Assembly: GCA_965230755.1 (NCBI GenBank)
Contig: CBDDLT010000026.1
Coordinates: 102,651-166,650, forward strand
Origin: DATFJT01 sp965230755
GTDB lineage: Bacteria; Bacteroidota; Bacteroidia; Chitinophagales; Saprospiraceae
Length of the DNA: 64,000 nucleotides
Direction: 5' to 3'
Shown: piece by piece, positions 25,820-34,996 of the stretch
How the letters are laid out: each line of letters opens with the position of its first letter
Numbering within the stretch: the first letter of the stretch is position 1
The notes under the pieces: generated by a model
Databases searched by the model: none
The model's input: the letters and a program-made list of their open reading frames with translations, nothing else
What the model was told of the DNA's origin: nothing
Made by a program: the position numbers and the translations under genes

Positions 25820-26671
25820 CTATATCTTATCCAGATTCACTCCAGGCCCGGGAACCAGTCTCCCTCTATCATTCTTCAGAATCTTACTACATTCGATATC
25901 GGCATCATGTTCGTAGAAGAGATAGTATTCGTTCTCATGAGCTTCGTTAAGCATGGCGGACTTTTCTTCTAAAGTCAAAAGAGGTTGAATGTCGTAAGAC
26001 ATGACATAGGGCATACCGATATGATAACTCGAAGGCATTAAGTCTGCACAGTATAGGATTTTAGTTCCTTTATAAGGTATGGCCAAATACATCATGTTTT
26101 GCGTGTGGCCACTACAGGATCGAATTTCAATACCGCCTAACCAATCCATTTTGTCTTCAAAATCCAAGAATTCCACACGATCCTGTTCCACTAAGGGCAT
26201 ATAGTTCTCTCGTAGGAATGAAGCCTTTTCACGAACATTTGGATTCAAGGCAGATTCGTACTGACCACGATGTATCCAATAACGGGCATTTTTAAATGTC
26301 GGAACTAGGTTTTTATTTTCATCATATTTCACTGCACCACCCACATGATCGAAGTGAAGATGTGTAACAAACACATCGGTGATATCTTCGGCGTCCACAC
26401 CTTGTTCAGCCAACGAATCGATAAGATTATAGGGTCCATGTGGCTGAAAATGGCTTCTAAAGCGATCGTCTTGCTTATCGCCCATACCCGTATCTACCAG
26501 AATTTTTTTATTGTCGAATTCTATCAATAAACACCGCATGCACCAAGTACAGAGGTTATTTTCGTCGGCTTCGATCAGTCTGCTCCACAATCTTTTGGGA
26601 ATAATGCCAAACATGGCTCCTCCATCAAGTTTGAAAAGGCCGGCGTGAATACTTGTTAGTTTCAGTTCCAT
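25820..26671 (-). CDS. MBL-fold metallo-hydrolase
   Basis: This 283-residue metallo-beta-lactamase-fold enzyme has the metal motif THLHFDHVGG (about 104-113), then SCSGHTQNM (His ligand) and LYCADLMPSSYHIG (Asp ligand). The overall shape (LFKLDGGAMFG at the start) is like N-acyl-homoserine-lactonase-type and related hydrolases, but the substrate cannot be set. It lies 11 bases after ribH on the same strand. Confidence 0.88.
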   Translation of the reverse strand: MELKLTSIHAGLFKLDGGAMFGIIPKRLWSRLIEADENNLCTWCMRCLLIEFDNKKILVDTGMGDKQDDRFRSHFQPHGPYNLIDSLAEQGVDAEDITDVFVTHLHFDHVGGAVKYDENKNLVPTFKNARYWIHRGQYESALNPNVREKASFLRENYMPLVEQDRVEFLDFEDKMDWLGGIEIRSCSGHTQNMMYLAIPYKGTKILYCADLMPSSYHIGMPYVMSYDIQPLLTLEEKSAMLNEAHENEYYLFYEHDADIECSKILKNDRGRLVPGPGVNLDKI

Positions 26672-26682
26672 AATAGAAAGTT

Positions 26683-27204
26683 TTAGCGCAGAAATCCGAT
26701 GTTTCTCTTGTCTCGATTCTCGAGTTCTTTCTTCAACTTAATCATCTTAATAGCGCTCAGCGCACACTCCATTCCTTTGTTCTCGACATCACCATTTGCT
26801 CTTGCAAGAGCTTGATCGTAATCATTGGTAGTCAATACGCCAAAAATACAAGGAGTTCTTTCGATTAGACTCAGTTGTACCAAGCCTTGAGAAATGCTTT
26901 GATTGATATATCGGTCGTGATCGGTTTGTCCTTTGATAACACAACCTAGGGTAATAACAGCATCTGGCTTTTTACTGTGAATGATCATTTGAGATGCTGA
27001 TGGAATTTCGAATGCTCCGGGGACTTCGATTACAAGTATTTTGTCTTCTTTGGATCCAAGTTCTATCAAACTCTTCCGACAACTTTCTAATAGCCTGTCT
27101 GTAATATCAGCATTCCACTGAGTTTTTACGATTGCGATCAAGTACTCGTTATCGTGTTCTAATTCGACATAGTCCTTTTTCTGCCACCAAGTTTTTTTTC
27201 CCAT
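26683..27204 (-). CDS. ribH: 6,7-dimethyl-8-ribityllumazine synthase
   Basis: This 173-residue enzyme joins the pyrimidinedione and dihydroxybutanone phosphate in riboflavin synthesis. Visible family motifs are VIEVPGAFEIPSASQMI (substrate binding), ITLGCVIKGQTDHDRYIN with the catalytic His, and FGVLTTNDYDQALARA. It is somewhat longer than usual because of an N-terminal extension. It follows a TPR gene on the same strand, an arrangement common in Bacteroidota. Confidence 0.95.
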   Translation of the reverse strand: MGKKTWWQKKDYVELEHDNEYLIAIVKTQWNADITDRLLESCRKSLIELGSKEDKILVIEVPGAFEIPSASQMIIHSKKPDAVITLGCVIKGQTDHDRYINQSISQGLVQLSLIERTPCIFGVLTTNDYDQALARANGDVENKGMECALSAIKMIKLKKELENRDKRNIGFLR

Positions 27205-27259
27205 TCTTGATAAGATTAAAAGGTGAGTCTAGTAAAAAGGATAAAAGAATGAATAGAAT

Positions 27260-27955
27260 TTAACCATTCAACATGGCCAAATACTTTTCTACCTCTCTGG
27301 CTTGAAGAGTATTCGGATAATCCTTAGCTATTCTATTGAAGTATTCTTTTGCTGAATCATTGTCTCCTTCCTTCAAACTCAAAAGCCCCAATTTCTCGAG
27401 GTAAAGCACCACTAAAGAAGAAATATCCGCTTGGTTTACCGCCTTCTTATAATTAGATCTTGCTTTGTCCATTTCACCCAGTTCAGAGTAAGCATCACCA
27501 ATAGCGCCATACTTTGAGATAGACAATGCATCGTCAGATGTGCTAAAATCTTCCAAGTAATCAATCGCATCATTGAACTCTCCCAGATTTAAATAGCATA
27601 TTCCAGAGTAATACTTGGCCAAATTAGCTGTGGCAGTACCACTGTACTCATCAATAATATCTAAAAACCCAAGGAAGCCTCCTCCCGGATTGGTCAATGC
27701 CAATGCAAATGAGTCTTTGGAAAACTGTAATTCAGCTTGATAGATTTCTGCTATAGCTCTCTCTTGTTTTGGCTTCTTTACAAAATTAGAATAAGCGTAG
27801 TATCCACCTACGATTAAAATAAGACCAATGATCACACCCATTATGGTGTTTTGGTTCTCTTCGAAAAAATGAGTGACCTTATCCGTAGTTTGGGAAATGT
27901 CTACCAATAACTCCTCGTTTTCCTGCTTCTGTTTTTTCTTTCTGCTCTTAGCCAT
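27260..27955 (-). CDS. Membrane-anchored tetratricopeptide-repeat protein (YfgM-like)
   Basis: I chose the ATG at 27955 (MAKSRKKKQK) over one nine codons upstream. The 231-residue protein has a basic N-terminus, one transmembrane helix (about 38-58) and three to four TPR-like helical pairs outside (YYSGICYLNLGEFNDAIDYL, GDAYSELGEMDKARSNYKKA, LSLKEGDNDSAKEYFNRI). YfgM-type proteins work near the Sec translocon and periplasmic chaperones; that role here is inference. Confidence 0.8.
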   Translation of the reverse strand: MAKSRKKKQKQENEELLVDISQTTDKVTHFFEENQNTIMGVIIGLILIVGGYYAYSNFVKKPKQERAIAEIYQAELQFSKDSFALALTNPGGGFLGFLDIIDEYSGTATANLAKYYSGICYLNLGEFNDAIDYLEDFSTSDDALSISKYGAIGDAYSELGEMDKARSNYKKAVNQADISSLVVLYLEKLGLLSLKEGDNDSAKEYFNRIAKDYPNTLQAREVEKYLAMLNG

Positions 27956-28043
27956 AGTCGAAATCTTAAAAATTGAGGGCAAAGATAGTTATTCTCCGAA
28001 ACTATTGCAGTGTTTATATCAAGATTTATTGGATATGAAGACT

Positions 28044-28577
28044 TTACTTCAGATCGAGCAGGTATTTATTCAGAACAGCAACGCTCATAGCATCCGTTAT
28101 TCTATGATGATTGATCAGTTCGTGAACCTCCTCCGGAGTCTTTTTCATATACTCGAATTTCTCCGTGTGTTCCGGTTCTGCGGTATCGTATTCAAGCATT
28201 GTTGCCTTATATATTATAGCCCATTCATCCGTCACAGAGTTACTGGTGTGAAGGCGGAGGTATTCTTCCCATTTCAATGCGGTCACCCCGGTTTCTTCTT
28301 TTAACTCTCTTTTTGCAGCATCCAGATAATTTTCTCCAAGAAGCGCTCCTCCTTCGGGAATTTCCCAAGAGTAATCGTTAATGGTGTATCGATCCTGGCC
28401 CACGAGATGAATATTATTGTCCTCATCCAGAGCAAGGATGCCAATGGCTATATTCTTAAAGTGCACTTTTCCGTAAAGGGCTTCTGTATTATTTGGGCTG
28501 AGAACTTTGCGTTCACTTATGTGTATCCAGGGATTTTGGTATACACTTTTTGATGTTATGGTCTTCCAAGCACACAT
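28044..28577 (-). CDS. NUDIX hydrolase (ADP-ribose-pyrophosphatase-like)
   Basis: This 177-residue enzyme has the full Nudix box GGALLGENYLDAAKRELKEE-TGV (about 66-88), whose Glu residues bind Mg2+. The N-terminal part (WIHISERKVLSPNN) and IAIGILALDEDNNIHLVGQ match ADP-ribose/NADH-type hydrolases. The probable role is clearing of nucleoside diphosphate-linked metabolites. Confidence 0.92.
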   Translation of the reverse strand: MCAWKTITSKSVYQNPWIHISERKVLSPNNTEALYGKVHFKNIAIGILALDEDNNIHLVGQDRYTINDYSWEIPEGGALLGENYLDAAKRELKEETGVTALKWEEYLRLHTSNSVTDEWAIIYKATMLEYDTAEPEHTEKFEYMKKTPEEVHELINHHRITDAMSVAVLNKYLLDLK

Positions 28578-28620
28578 GGGGAAAATGAATAATTAAAAAT
28601 TTTTAATTAAAAATTAATAA

Positions 28621-29235
28621 TTAGAAGCTGGTTAGGGCTTCTATGAAGTGAGGTAGGATTTTTCCAGGATTCAGCATAATGGTGAATAGAAAACCGAAAA
28701 TAGCGCCATACATATGCGCTTCATGATCTACGTAGTCAACCTTGTTATTTGTTCGATAATAGGAATATACTATATAGGCAATGGCTGCAATGATTCCAGG
28801 AATACCGATGAGACCATATAAGTAGATCATGGCCCATGGTTGAAAAACAACATAGGCAAACAAAATACCGGAGACGCCTCCGGAGGCACCGACACTTGCA
28901 AAACCGGGATTATTGCCATGTCTGAAGTAGGTTGCGATATTCGCACCAACCACGGAAACAATAAATAGAAGCAAATACAAAGTTGCACCTAAGCTTGATC
29001 CAAAGAAGGCGGCATACCATTTTTCAACAGACGAACCAAACATATATAACACAAATAGGTTAATCAAAAGGTGCATCCAGTCACCATGCACAAAACCTGC
29101 CGTCAACCATCTGTAGTAGCTCTTATCTCTGGCTTCCATATAAGGAGAGTGTTTGAGCCGATCAAAATTTGCTCTATTATTAAAGCAATTATATGAGATT
29201 AATCCAATGGTTACTACAAGCGCTAGTGTGATCAT
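28621..29235 (-). CDS. Rhomboid-family intramembrane serine protease
   Basis: This 204-residue protein has about six membrane helices. WMHLLINLFVLYMFG after the first helix, GASGGVSG with the catalytic Ser (about 119), and DHEAHMYGAIFGF with the catalytic His in the last helix are the rhomboid signature. It cleaves membrane-spanning substrates; these are unknown here. It lies one base after rlmH and is probably co-transcribed with it. Confidence 0.93.
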   Translation of the reverse strand: MITLALVVTIGLISYNCFNNRANFDRLKHSPYMEARDKSYYRWLTAGFVHGDWMHLLINLFVLYMFGSSVEKWYAAFFGSSLGATLYLLLFIVSVVGANIATYFRHGNNPGFASVGASGGVSGILFAYVVFQPWAMIYLYGLIGIPGIIAAIAYIVYSYYRTNNKVDYVDHEAHMYGAIFGFLFTIMLNPGKILPHFIEALTSF

Positions 29236-29236
29236 A

Positions 29237-29722
29237 TTAATCGTTGTGATACTTTTCGTTTGCTAAAATAGTAAACGCTCTGAACAATTGTTCCAGAAAG
29301 ATAAGCCTGGTAAGATCATGAGGAAAAGTCATATCCGAAAGACTCATTTTTTCACGGACTATTTGCCGAAGTTCTTTGGTGAAGCCAAATGCTCCACCGG
29401 CAATAAATACAAGGTCTTGCCCTTGATTGTAGTTGAAGTGACGTTGGAGATATTGGGAGAAACTACGGGAGTCATAGCTTTTCCCTTTCTCGTCGAGTAA
29501 TACAAAATTACTTCGCTCGTAAGATTTGGAATTTATTCTTTTGATCAGCAATTCAGATTCTTCTCTTTTAATGATTTCTGAGTTTGCACATTTTTTAGAA
29601 TTGCGCTCGAGATAGATCAAATTGACTTTATGATACCTTTGGCATAGCATGAGATATTCCTTAACGAATTCACGGTATTTGTCTTTATTGTCTTTACCAA
29701 AAGTCCAAAATTCGATAGCCAT
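29237..29722 (-). CDS. rlmH: 23S rRNA (pseudouridine1915-N3)-methyltransferase
   Basis: I chose the ATG at 29722 (MAIEFWTFGKDNKDKYREF), giving 161 residues, the normal RlmH length; an ATG at 29770 would add 16 hydrophobic residues. The SPOUT motifs FIAGGAFGFTKELRQ (about 103-117), LSDMTFPHDLTRLIFLEQLFRAF and the C-terminal KYHN(D) are diagnostic. It methylates pseudouridine 1915 of 23S rRNA in the assembled ribosome. Confidence 0.95.
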   Translation of the reverse strand: MAIEFWTFGKDNKDKYREFVKEYLMLCQRYHKVNLIYLERNSKKCANSEIIKREESELLIKRINSKSYERSNFVLLDEKGKSYDSRSFSQYLQRHFNYNQGQDLVFIAGGAFGFTKELRQIVREKMSLSDMTFPHDLTRLIFLEQLFRAFTILANEKYHND

Positions 29723-29872
29723 CAGAAAAAAAATATTGTAAAGAAACGGATAGAGCTTGTATTTACGCATTAAAAGAAATACTTTTTCGACTAATTTTAG
29801 AGATTCTATAAATTGATTTCATATTTAGTTAATATTTAAAATACATTTATTTAACTTCGCGAAAAATCTTGT

Positions 29873-30367
29873 ATGAAGTATTTGTTTTTCCTTAGACACG
29901 CCAAATCAAGTTGGAAAGATGGGGACTTGTCTGATTTGGAAAGACCACTCAACGAACGGGGGATTAGCGATATCAAACTAATGTCTGAAGAGCTTCTTAA
30001 TGAGAGTTTAGCTGTGGACAAAATTGTTTCAAGCCACTCAAGACGTACAAGACTTACATGTGAACTTTTGATAGAACACATGAATTGGAATCCTGATATT
30101 CTGGAGTTTAATGAAAGACTTTACCATGCTTTTTACTACGATGTAATTGAGATTATTAAGTCCACAAGTGATAAAGTGAATAAATTAATGTTAGTGGGAC
30201 ACAATCCCACCATTACCAATTTTGTTAATAAGTTCAGTGTTGAGTATATTGCTAATGTACCAACTTCTGGATTGGTGATATTGAAAACAGACATTCATTC
30301 ATGGAAAGATTTTTCACAAAAAAATGCGGAGCTGCAAAATTTCATTTTCCCAAAAATGTTCAAGTAG
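29873..30367 (+). CDS. sixA: SixA-type histidine phosphatase
   Basis: This 164-residue phosphoglycerate-mutase-superfamily protein has the catalytic LRHAKSSWKD (H9), and VSSHSRRTRLT and LMLVGHNPTI with the second His. SixA removes phosphate from phosphohistidine proteins. The substrate here is not known. Its 3' end overlaps the next gene by 67 bases. Confidence 0.9.
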   Translation: MKYLFFLRHAKSSWKDGDLSDLERPLNERGISDIKLMSEELLNESLAVDKIVSSHSRRTRLTCELLIEHMNWNPDILEFNERLYHAFYYDVIEIIKSTSDKVNKLMLVGHNPTITNFVNKFSVEYIANVPTSGLVILKTDIHSWKDFSQKNAELQNFIFPKMFK

Positions 30368-30678
30368 TTTTATTCTCGTTTTTCCTTTTATTATCAATTT
30401 CTTGTGAGGAGAAAGAAGTAGAGTTTCATTACGATGAAGCTACTTTGGTCAATTACTTATCTGACTTAATGCTCAAGGAAAGTGCGGTGGAGTTTTATGA
30501 GCTAGGGATAAGAGATAGCATATCTCAAGAAATGGAAAAGATAATTTTGGATTTGAATGGCTTGGACTCTGCAAAAATTGCGTCTGATGTAAATCGTATT
30601 TCAAAGGATACCAAATTATCAGCGCATTACTTTGGTTTGGTGCGCGAAGAGCTCAATACTAAATTGGATTCTATTTAA
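30301..30678 (+). CDS. Small lipoprotein, DUF4296-like
   Basis: This 125-residue protein has a long basic N-region, a hydrophobic segment and a lipobox (LLSISC at about 31-36). The mature part (ATLVNYLSDLMLKESAVEF, then a helical body) resembles DUF4296 domains of Bacteroidota. ATG 30301 is the only start in frame before the hydrophobic region, so the 67-base overlap with sixA is probably real. Family assignment is tentative. Confidence 0.6.
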   Translation: MERFFTKKCGAAKFHFPKNVQVVLFSFFLLLSISCEEKEVEFHYDEATLVNYLSDLMLKESAVEFYELGIRDSISQEMEKIILDLNGLDSAKIASDVNRISKDTKLSAHYFGLVREELNTKLDSI

Positions 30679-30703
30679 TTACTAATTATCGATAGAAGAA
30701 TAT

Positions 30704-30734
30704 AAAAAATGGAGCCTTCCGTTGAAAGCTCCAT
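30704..30734 (-). terminator. Orphan intrinsic terminator on the minus strand
   Basis: On the minus strand ATGGAGC and GCTCCAT form a 7-bp stem, extended by TTC/GAA with a four-base loop, followed by TTTTTTATATTC. No minus-strand gene lies upstream, since both neighbours are on the plus strand. It could end a short antisense or small RNA. Confidence 0.5.
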
Positions 30735-30900
30735 CTAAGACTTATGAGAGAATAATTAAAAAGGCTCGATGCAAATATAGGATAAATTAATATATTAAAA
30801 AAATATATATAAAAATCTTTAGGATTTAAATCTCCTTCAGCATACAAAGGGCTATTTCTGACATGATTAATTTTTTCTATTTTTACTAAAAGCTTTGTAG

Positions 30901-31587
30901 ATGTCTGAGTTTAATTATACCATACTGGTGATCGACGATGAGAAGGATATTGTAGACTTCATAAGCTATAATTTAGAAAAGGAGGGATATTCCGTCTTAA
31001 ACTGTACCAACGGTGATGATGCCATCAATTTAGCCCTAAGACACACCCCGGATTTGATATTACTGGATATTATGATGCCAGATATTGATGGGGTAGAGTT
31101 GTGCAGAAAACTGAGAGAAATACCCATCTTAAACAATACCTTGATTTTATTCTTAACGGCTCGCAATGAAGATTATAGTCAAATAGCGGCTTTTCAAGCC
31201 GGAGCTGATGATTATATCTCTAAACCAGTTAAAATCAATGTACTCAAGTTTCGGATTAAGGCCTTGTTGAAAAGAATTCGCAGTGCTGATATTGAGGAAT
31301 CCCAGATTCTGAAAGTAGGAGACTTTGTTATCGATCGAAACAGATATCAGGTAAAGAAAGGGGATGAGGAGATCAATTTGGTGAAAAAAGAATTCCAGTT
31401 ATTGAATTTATTGGCTTCTAAACCGGGTAAGGTATTTAGCAGAGAGGAGATCTTTAGATTGATATGGGATCGGGATATTATAGTTGGTTATAGAACGATT
31501 GATGTCCATATTCGAAAGCTCAGAGAAAAGATTGGAAAGGACTATATAAAAACCATTAAAGGAATTGGATATAAATTTGACTTCTAG
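30901..31587 (+). CDS. OmpR/PhoB-family response regulator
   Basis: This 228-residue protein has a receiver domain (VIDDEKDIVD acidic pocket, phosphorylated D56 in LILLDIMMPDIDG, SKPVK) and a C-terminal winged helix (about 130-226, FSREEIFRLIWD, GYRTIDVHIRKLREKIG). It is 0 bases from the histidine kinase gene, with which it forms a two-component pair. The regulated genes are unknown. Confidence 0.95.
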   Translation: MSEFNYTILVIDDEKDIVDFISYNLEKEGYSVLNCTNGDDAINLALRHTPDLILLDIMMPDIDGVELCRKLREIPILNNTLILFLTARNEDYSQIAAFQAGADDYISKPVKINVLKFRIKALLKRIRSADIEESQILKVGDFVIDRNRYQVKKGDEEINLVKKEFQLLNLLASKPGKVFSREEIFRLIWDRDIIVGYRTIDVHIRKLREKIGKDYIKTIKGIGYKFDF

Positions 31588-32646
31588 ATGAATAAGAATC
31601 CGTCTCCCCACCAGTTATCACTTTATCTGGCTGTTTTTCTCACAATTTTGTTAGCTCTGCTGTTCTTTATAAGCAAGGTGACGGGAATTATGCAATTCGA
31701 ATACTACACCCTTGGGTTTTGCCTACTGGGTTTTACAGTAGTGAGTTATATCACGGTTCGAGTTATCATTAATTTTTTCGTGTACCGCAAAATAAAGTTG
31801 ATCTATAAGCAGATCCATGACTTCAAAGTAGCGAAGGAAAAGAAGAAAGACATCATTTCCTTGGCTTCTACTGAAGACATCATGACCAAGGTAGAATCGG
31901 AAGTGGGTGGTTGGATGCAAAAGCAGACGAGGGAGATCGAAACATTGCGTTCAATGGAGAAGTATAGAAGAAATTTTATTGGAGATGTATCCCACGAACT
32001 TAAAACTCCGATATTCAATATTCAAGGATTCCTTTTCACCTTGTTGGAAGGTGGAATAGAAGACCCGGAAATTAATATGAAATTCCTGAATAGAGCTTCC
32101 AGAAACGTTGATCGATTGATTTCGATTGTCGAAGATCTCGATGCCATAGGTAGAATGGAAAGTGGAAGTTTCATCCTCGATATTCAGAAATTTAATATCA
32201 AAGATTTAGTGGAGGAGGTTTTTGATGATTATCAGCATAAAGCAGATGAGAAAGCTATCCAACTCCAGTTCAAGAAAAATGCATCTTCAAATTATGCGGT
32301 ATTAGGAGATAGAGAAAATATCAGACAAGTCCTGAGTAATCTGGTCTCGAATTCTATAAAATATGGTAAGGAAGGAGGCTACACAAAAGCATCTTTTTAC
32401 GATCTGGATGCCAAGGTTCTAATAGAAATCTCCGACGATGGTATAGGAATGAAAGAAAAAGATCTTCAGCGAATTTTTAATCGTTTCTACCGTGTCGATA
32501 AGAGTAGATCCAGAAAAAGTGGAGGTAGTGGCTTAGGCTTGGCCATTGTCAAGCACATTATCGAAAACCACAACCAAACCATCAATGTTCGCTCAAGAAT
32601 AGATGCGGGAAGTACTTTCGGATTTACTTTGGATAAAGTAGTATAA
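31588..32646 (+). CDS. PhoR-like sensor histidine kinase
   Basis: This 352-residue kinase has two transmembrane helices (about 12-30 and 40-65) with a very short outside loop, so it has no large sensor domain. HisKA with H136 (GDVSHELKTPI) and HATPase_c with NLVSNSIKYG, ISDDGIGM and GGSGLGLAIV follow. It phosphorylates the response regulator encoded just upstream. The loop is too short for a ligand pocket, so the signal is probably sensed within the membrane or through a partner. Confidence 0.93.
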   Translation: MNKNPSPHQLSLYLAVFLTILLALLFFISKVTGIMQFEYYTLGFCLLGFTVVSYITVRVIINFFVYRKIKLIYKQIHDFKVAKEKKKDIISLASTEDIMTKVESEVGGWMQKQTREIETLRSMEKYRRNFIGDVSHELKTPIFNIQGFLFTLLEGGIEDPEINMKFLNRASRNVDRLISIVEDLDAIGRMESGSFILDIQKFNIKDLVEEVFDDYQHKADEKAIQLQFKKNASSNYAVLGDRENIRQVLSNLVSNSIKYGKEGGYTKASFYDLDAKVLIEISDDGIGMKEKDLQRIFNRFYRVDKSRSRKSGGSGLGLAIVKHIIENHNQTINVRSRIDAGSTFGFTLDKVV

Positions 32647-32670
32647 CACAATAAAGGATCCATAAATACA

Positions 32671-32708
32671 AAAAAATAAGGGCCCCACAACTGTGGAGCC
32701 CTTTATTT
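32671..32708. terminator. Bidirectional terminator between the histidine kinase gene and groEL
   Basis: GGGC-CCACA and TGTGG-GCCC form a 9-bp hairpin with one mismatch, flanked by an A-rich run on the left and CTTTATTTAT on the right. It lies between convergent genes, so it can act on both. Confidence 0.75.
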
Positions 32709-32733
32709 ATATATTTGTTCAAATGATAATCTA

Positions 32734-34374
32734 TTACATCATTCCTGGCATTCCGCCGCCCATTCCTGGAGCTCCCATATGATGATCATTACTCTCCTCA
32801 GAGATGTCGTTGATCACACATTCTGTAGTCAATACCATACTGGCAATAGACGCTGCATTTTCCAATGCAATTCTAGTAACCTTAGTTGGATCAATTACTC
32901 CAGCGCTCTTTAAGTTCTCAAACTTATCCGTTCTCGCATTGTATCCCATATCACCTCTGCTGTTCTTTACTCTCTGAAGGATAACACTTCCTTCCATTCC
33001 AGAGTTCTCAGCGATGGTTCTTAAAGGCTCTTCTAGCGCTCTCTGTACCATTGAGATACCGATATTCTCATCTTCATTCTCGCCTCTCAACTTTTTCAAA
33101 GAAGGAATACATCTCACTAGTGCAACTCCTCCACCGGCAACAATACCTTCTTCAATTGCAGCTCTTGTTGCATGCAATGCATCATCAACTCTATCTTTCT
33201 TTTCCTTCATTTCAACCTCTGTTGGAGCACCGGCATATAAAACCGCTACACCACCTGATAGTTTCGCTAATCTTTCTTGAAGTTTTTCTCTATCGTAGTC
33301 AGAAGTAGTAGTTTCGATCTGAGACTTGATTTGATTGATTCTAGACTCGATCATACTCTCATCACCACTTCCATTGACAATGATCGTATTGTCTTTATCA
33401 ACACTGATCTTTTCAGCCGTTCCCAAGTGCGACAAATCTACATTTTCGATTTTGTATCCTTGTTCTTCAGAAATAACAGTTCCTCCAGTAAGGATTGCGA
33501 TGTCTTCAAGCATTGCTTTTCTTCTATCACCGAATCCAGGTGCTTTAACTGCAACAACTTTAAGTCCTCCTCTTAATTTATTCACAACTAGCAAACCGAG
33601 AGCCTGACTGTCGACGTCTTCAGCGATAACCAAAAGAGGTCTACCGTTTTGACTCGCTTGCTCCAATACAGGAACTATGCTCTGAATGTTAGAAATTTTC
33701 TTGTCGTGAATCAAGATAAGTGGGTTATCATATTCACTGACCATGTTTTCCGTATCCGTAACAAAGTATGGAGACAAATATCCTCTGTCAAACTGCATCC
33801 CCAATACCTCATCTACATAAGTCTCAGTTCCTTTCGCCTCTTCTACAGTAATAACTCCGTCCTTAGATACTTTCTTCATCGCCTCAGCAATTAGAGTTCC
33901 GATCTCGTTGTCATTATTGGCAGAAATAGAAGCAACTTGTTGGATTTTTTCAAAGTCATTGCCGATAACTTCACTTTGGCTTTTAAGATCGCCAATTACG
34001 TTAGCAACAGCTTTATCAATACCTCTTTTCAAATCCATTGGATTCGCTCCTGAAACAACGTGCTTCATACCAGCATGCACAAGACTCTGAGCAAGAACAG
34101 TAGCAGTAGTCGTACCATCACCTGCAATATCAGCAGTTTTAGAAGCCACTTCTTTTACCATTTGAGCTCCCATGTTTTCTACTGGGTCCTTTAGTTCTAT
34201 TTCCTTAGCTACGGAAACACCATCTTTCGTGATCATTGGCGAACCAAAACTCTTTTGAATAACTACGTTTCTTCCTTTTGGTCCTAATGTTACCTTAACC
34301 GCATTTGAAAGCGCATCAATACCCTTTTTTAATTTCTCCCGGGCTACGCTGTTAAAAGTTATATCCTTTGCCAT
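32734..34374 (-). CDS. groEL: Chaperonin GroEL (60 kDa)
   Basis: This 546-residue protein matches GroEL along its length: KDITFNSVAREKLKKG at the start, GDGTTTATVLAQ (ATP site), and a Gly-Met tail GGGMPGMM. It forms the double heptamer ring that folds proteins with GroES. groES is 40 bases upstream on the same strand, giving one operon. No CIRCE-type operator is visible upstream of groES. Confidence 0.99.
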   Translation of the reverse strand: MAKDITFNSVAREKLKKGIDALSNAVKVTLGPKGRNVVIQKSFGSPMITKDGVSVAKEIELKDPVENMGAQMVKEVASKTADIAGDGTTTATVLAQSLVHAGMKHVVSGANPMDLKRGIDKAVANVIGDLKSQSEVIGNDFEKIQQVASISANNDNEIGTLIAEAMKKVSKDGVITVEEAKGTETYVDEVLGMQFDRGYLSPYFVTDTENMVSEYDNPLILIHDKKISNIQSIVPVLEQASQNGRPLLVIAEDVDSQALGLLVVNKLRGGLKVVAVKAPGFGDRRKAMLEDIAILTGGTVISEEQGYKIENVDLSHLGTAEKISVDKDNTIIVNGSGDESMIESRINQIKSQIETTTSDYDREKLQERLAKLSGGVAVLYAGAPTEVEMKEKKDRVDDALHATRAAIEEGIVAGGGVALVRCIPSLKKLRGENEDENIGISMVQRALEEPLRTIAENSGMEGSVILQRVKNSRGDMGYNARTDKFENLKSAGVIDPTKVTRIALENAASIASMVLTTECVINDISEESNDHHMGAPGMGGGMPGMM

Positions 34375-34414
34375 TTTATTTTATTTTTTAGATTTTCTAT
34401 TAGATTGAATTAAT

Positions 34415-34678
34415 TTAAAGAATTACAAGAATGTCATCCTCTCTCATGATTAGATAATCTTGTCCTTCATACTTTAACTCTTGCCCGGCATATTTGCCAT
34501 AAAGAACGGTATCTCCCTTTTTTACGGTCATTTTATTACCATCTTTACCTGGACCTACCGCAACCACCTCTCCTTTTTGAGGTTTTTCTTTAGCAGTATC
34601 CGGAATGATAATTCCACCTTCCGTCTTTTCTTCTGCATCATGCGCTTTTACTACAACACGATCGTTTATTGGCTTCAT
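34415..34678 (-). CDS. groES: Co-chaperonin GroES (10 kDa)
   Basis: I chose the ATG at 34678 (MKPINDRVVVKAHDAEEKT), giving 87 residues; a longer reading to 34738 would add a leader that is not found in the family. The mobile loop (EKTEGGIIIPDTAKEKPQ), GKYAGQEL and the C-terminal MREDDILVIL are typical. It caps the GroEL cage. Confidence 0.98.
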   Translation of the reverse strand: MKPINDRVVVKAHDAEEKTEGGIIIPDTAKEKPQKGEVVAVGPGKDGNKMTVKKGDTVLYGKYAGQELKYEGQDYLIMREDDILVIL

Positions 34679-34726
34679 ACTATAAAAAGTTTTTTCTAAG
34701 ATTATACAATTAAAAATTCTACGAGC

Positions 34727-34996
34727 ATGAATACACAATATGTGCCAAGGGATACGGATATGACAAAATTGCAGAATGAGCTTGTTAACAAGCCAAATAA
34801 TGTAGATGTAATGACTTTACTGGCAGGCTACACTGACAATATGTTATTTATTCTAGAAGCAATGATGAGAGAACTGACAGATCAGAATTTACAAAATCAA
34901 AATTTCCCACTGTTCACTGAATGTTCGGGTACAATTTCTACATTGTCCCAATGTTCGACGACCAGGCCATTTTCTACTCTGAAAAGATCTACTTGA
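34727..34996 (+). CDS. Possible small protein divergent from groES
   Basis: This open frame of 89 codons starts with ATG and its first 56 codons (MNTQYVPRDTDMTKLQ ... LLAGYTDNMLFILEAMMREL) look like protein. The last 33 codons run antisense through the end of the SnoaL-like gene. It may be a gene truncated by a past rearrangement, or chance. I do not recognise it. Confidence 0.3.
   Translation: MNTQYVPRDTDMTKLQNELVNKPNNVDVMTLLAGYTDNMLFILEAMMRELTDQNLQNQNFPLFTECSGTISTLSQCSTTRPFSTLKRST

Noticed and set aside
33014..33607. Several plus-strand open frames inside groEL
   Set aside because: They are antisense to a certain groEL; composition (Ser/Leu-rich) is that of antisense codons.
34415..34738. 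Longer groES starting at 34738
   Set aside because: The added 20 residues are hydrophobic/basic and not found in the GroES family; ATG 34678 gives the usual length.
34679..34760. Search for a CIRCE heat-shock operator upstream of groES
   Set aside because: No TTAGCACTC-N9-GAGTGCTAA-like repeat is visible.
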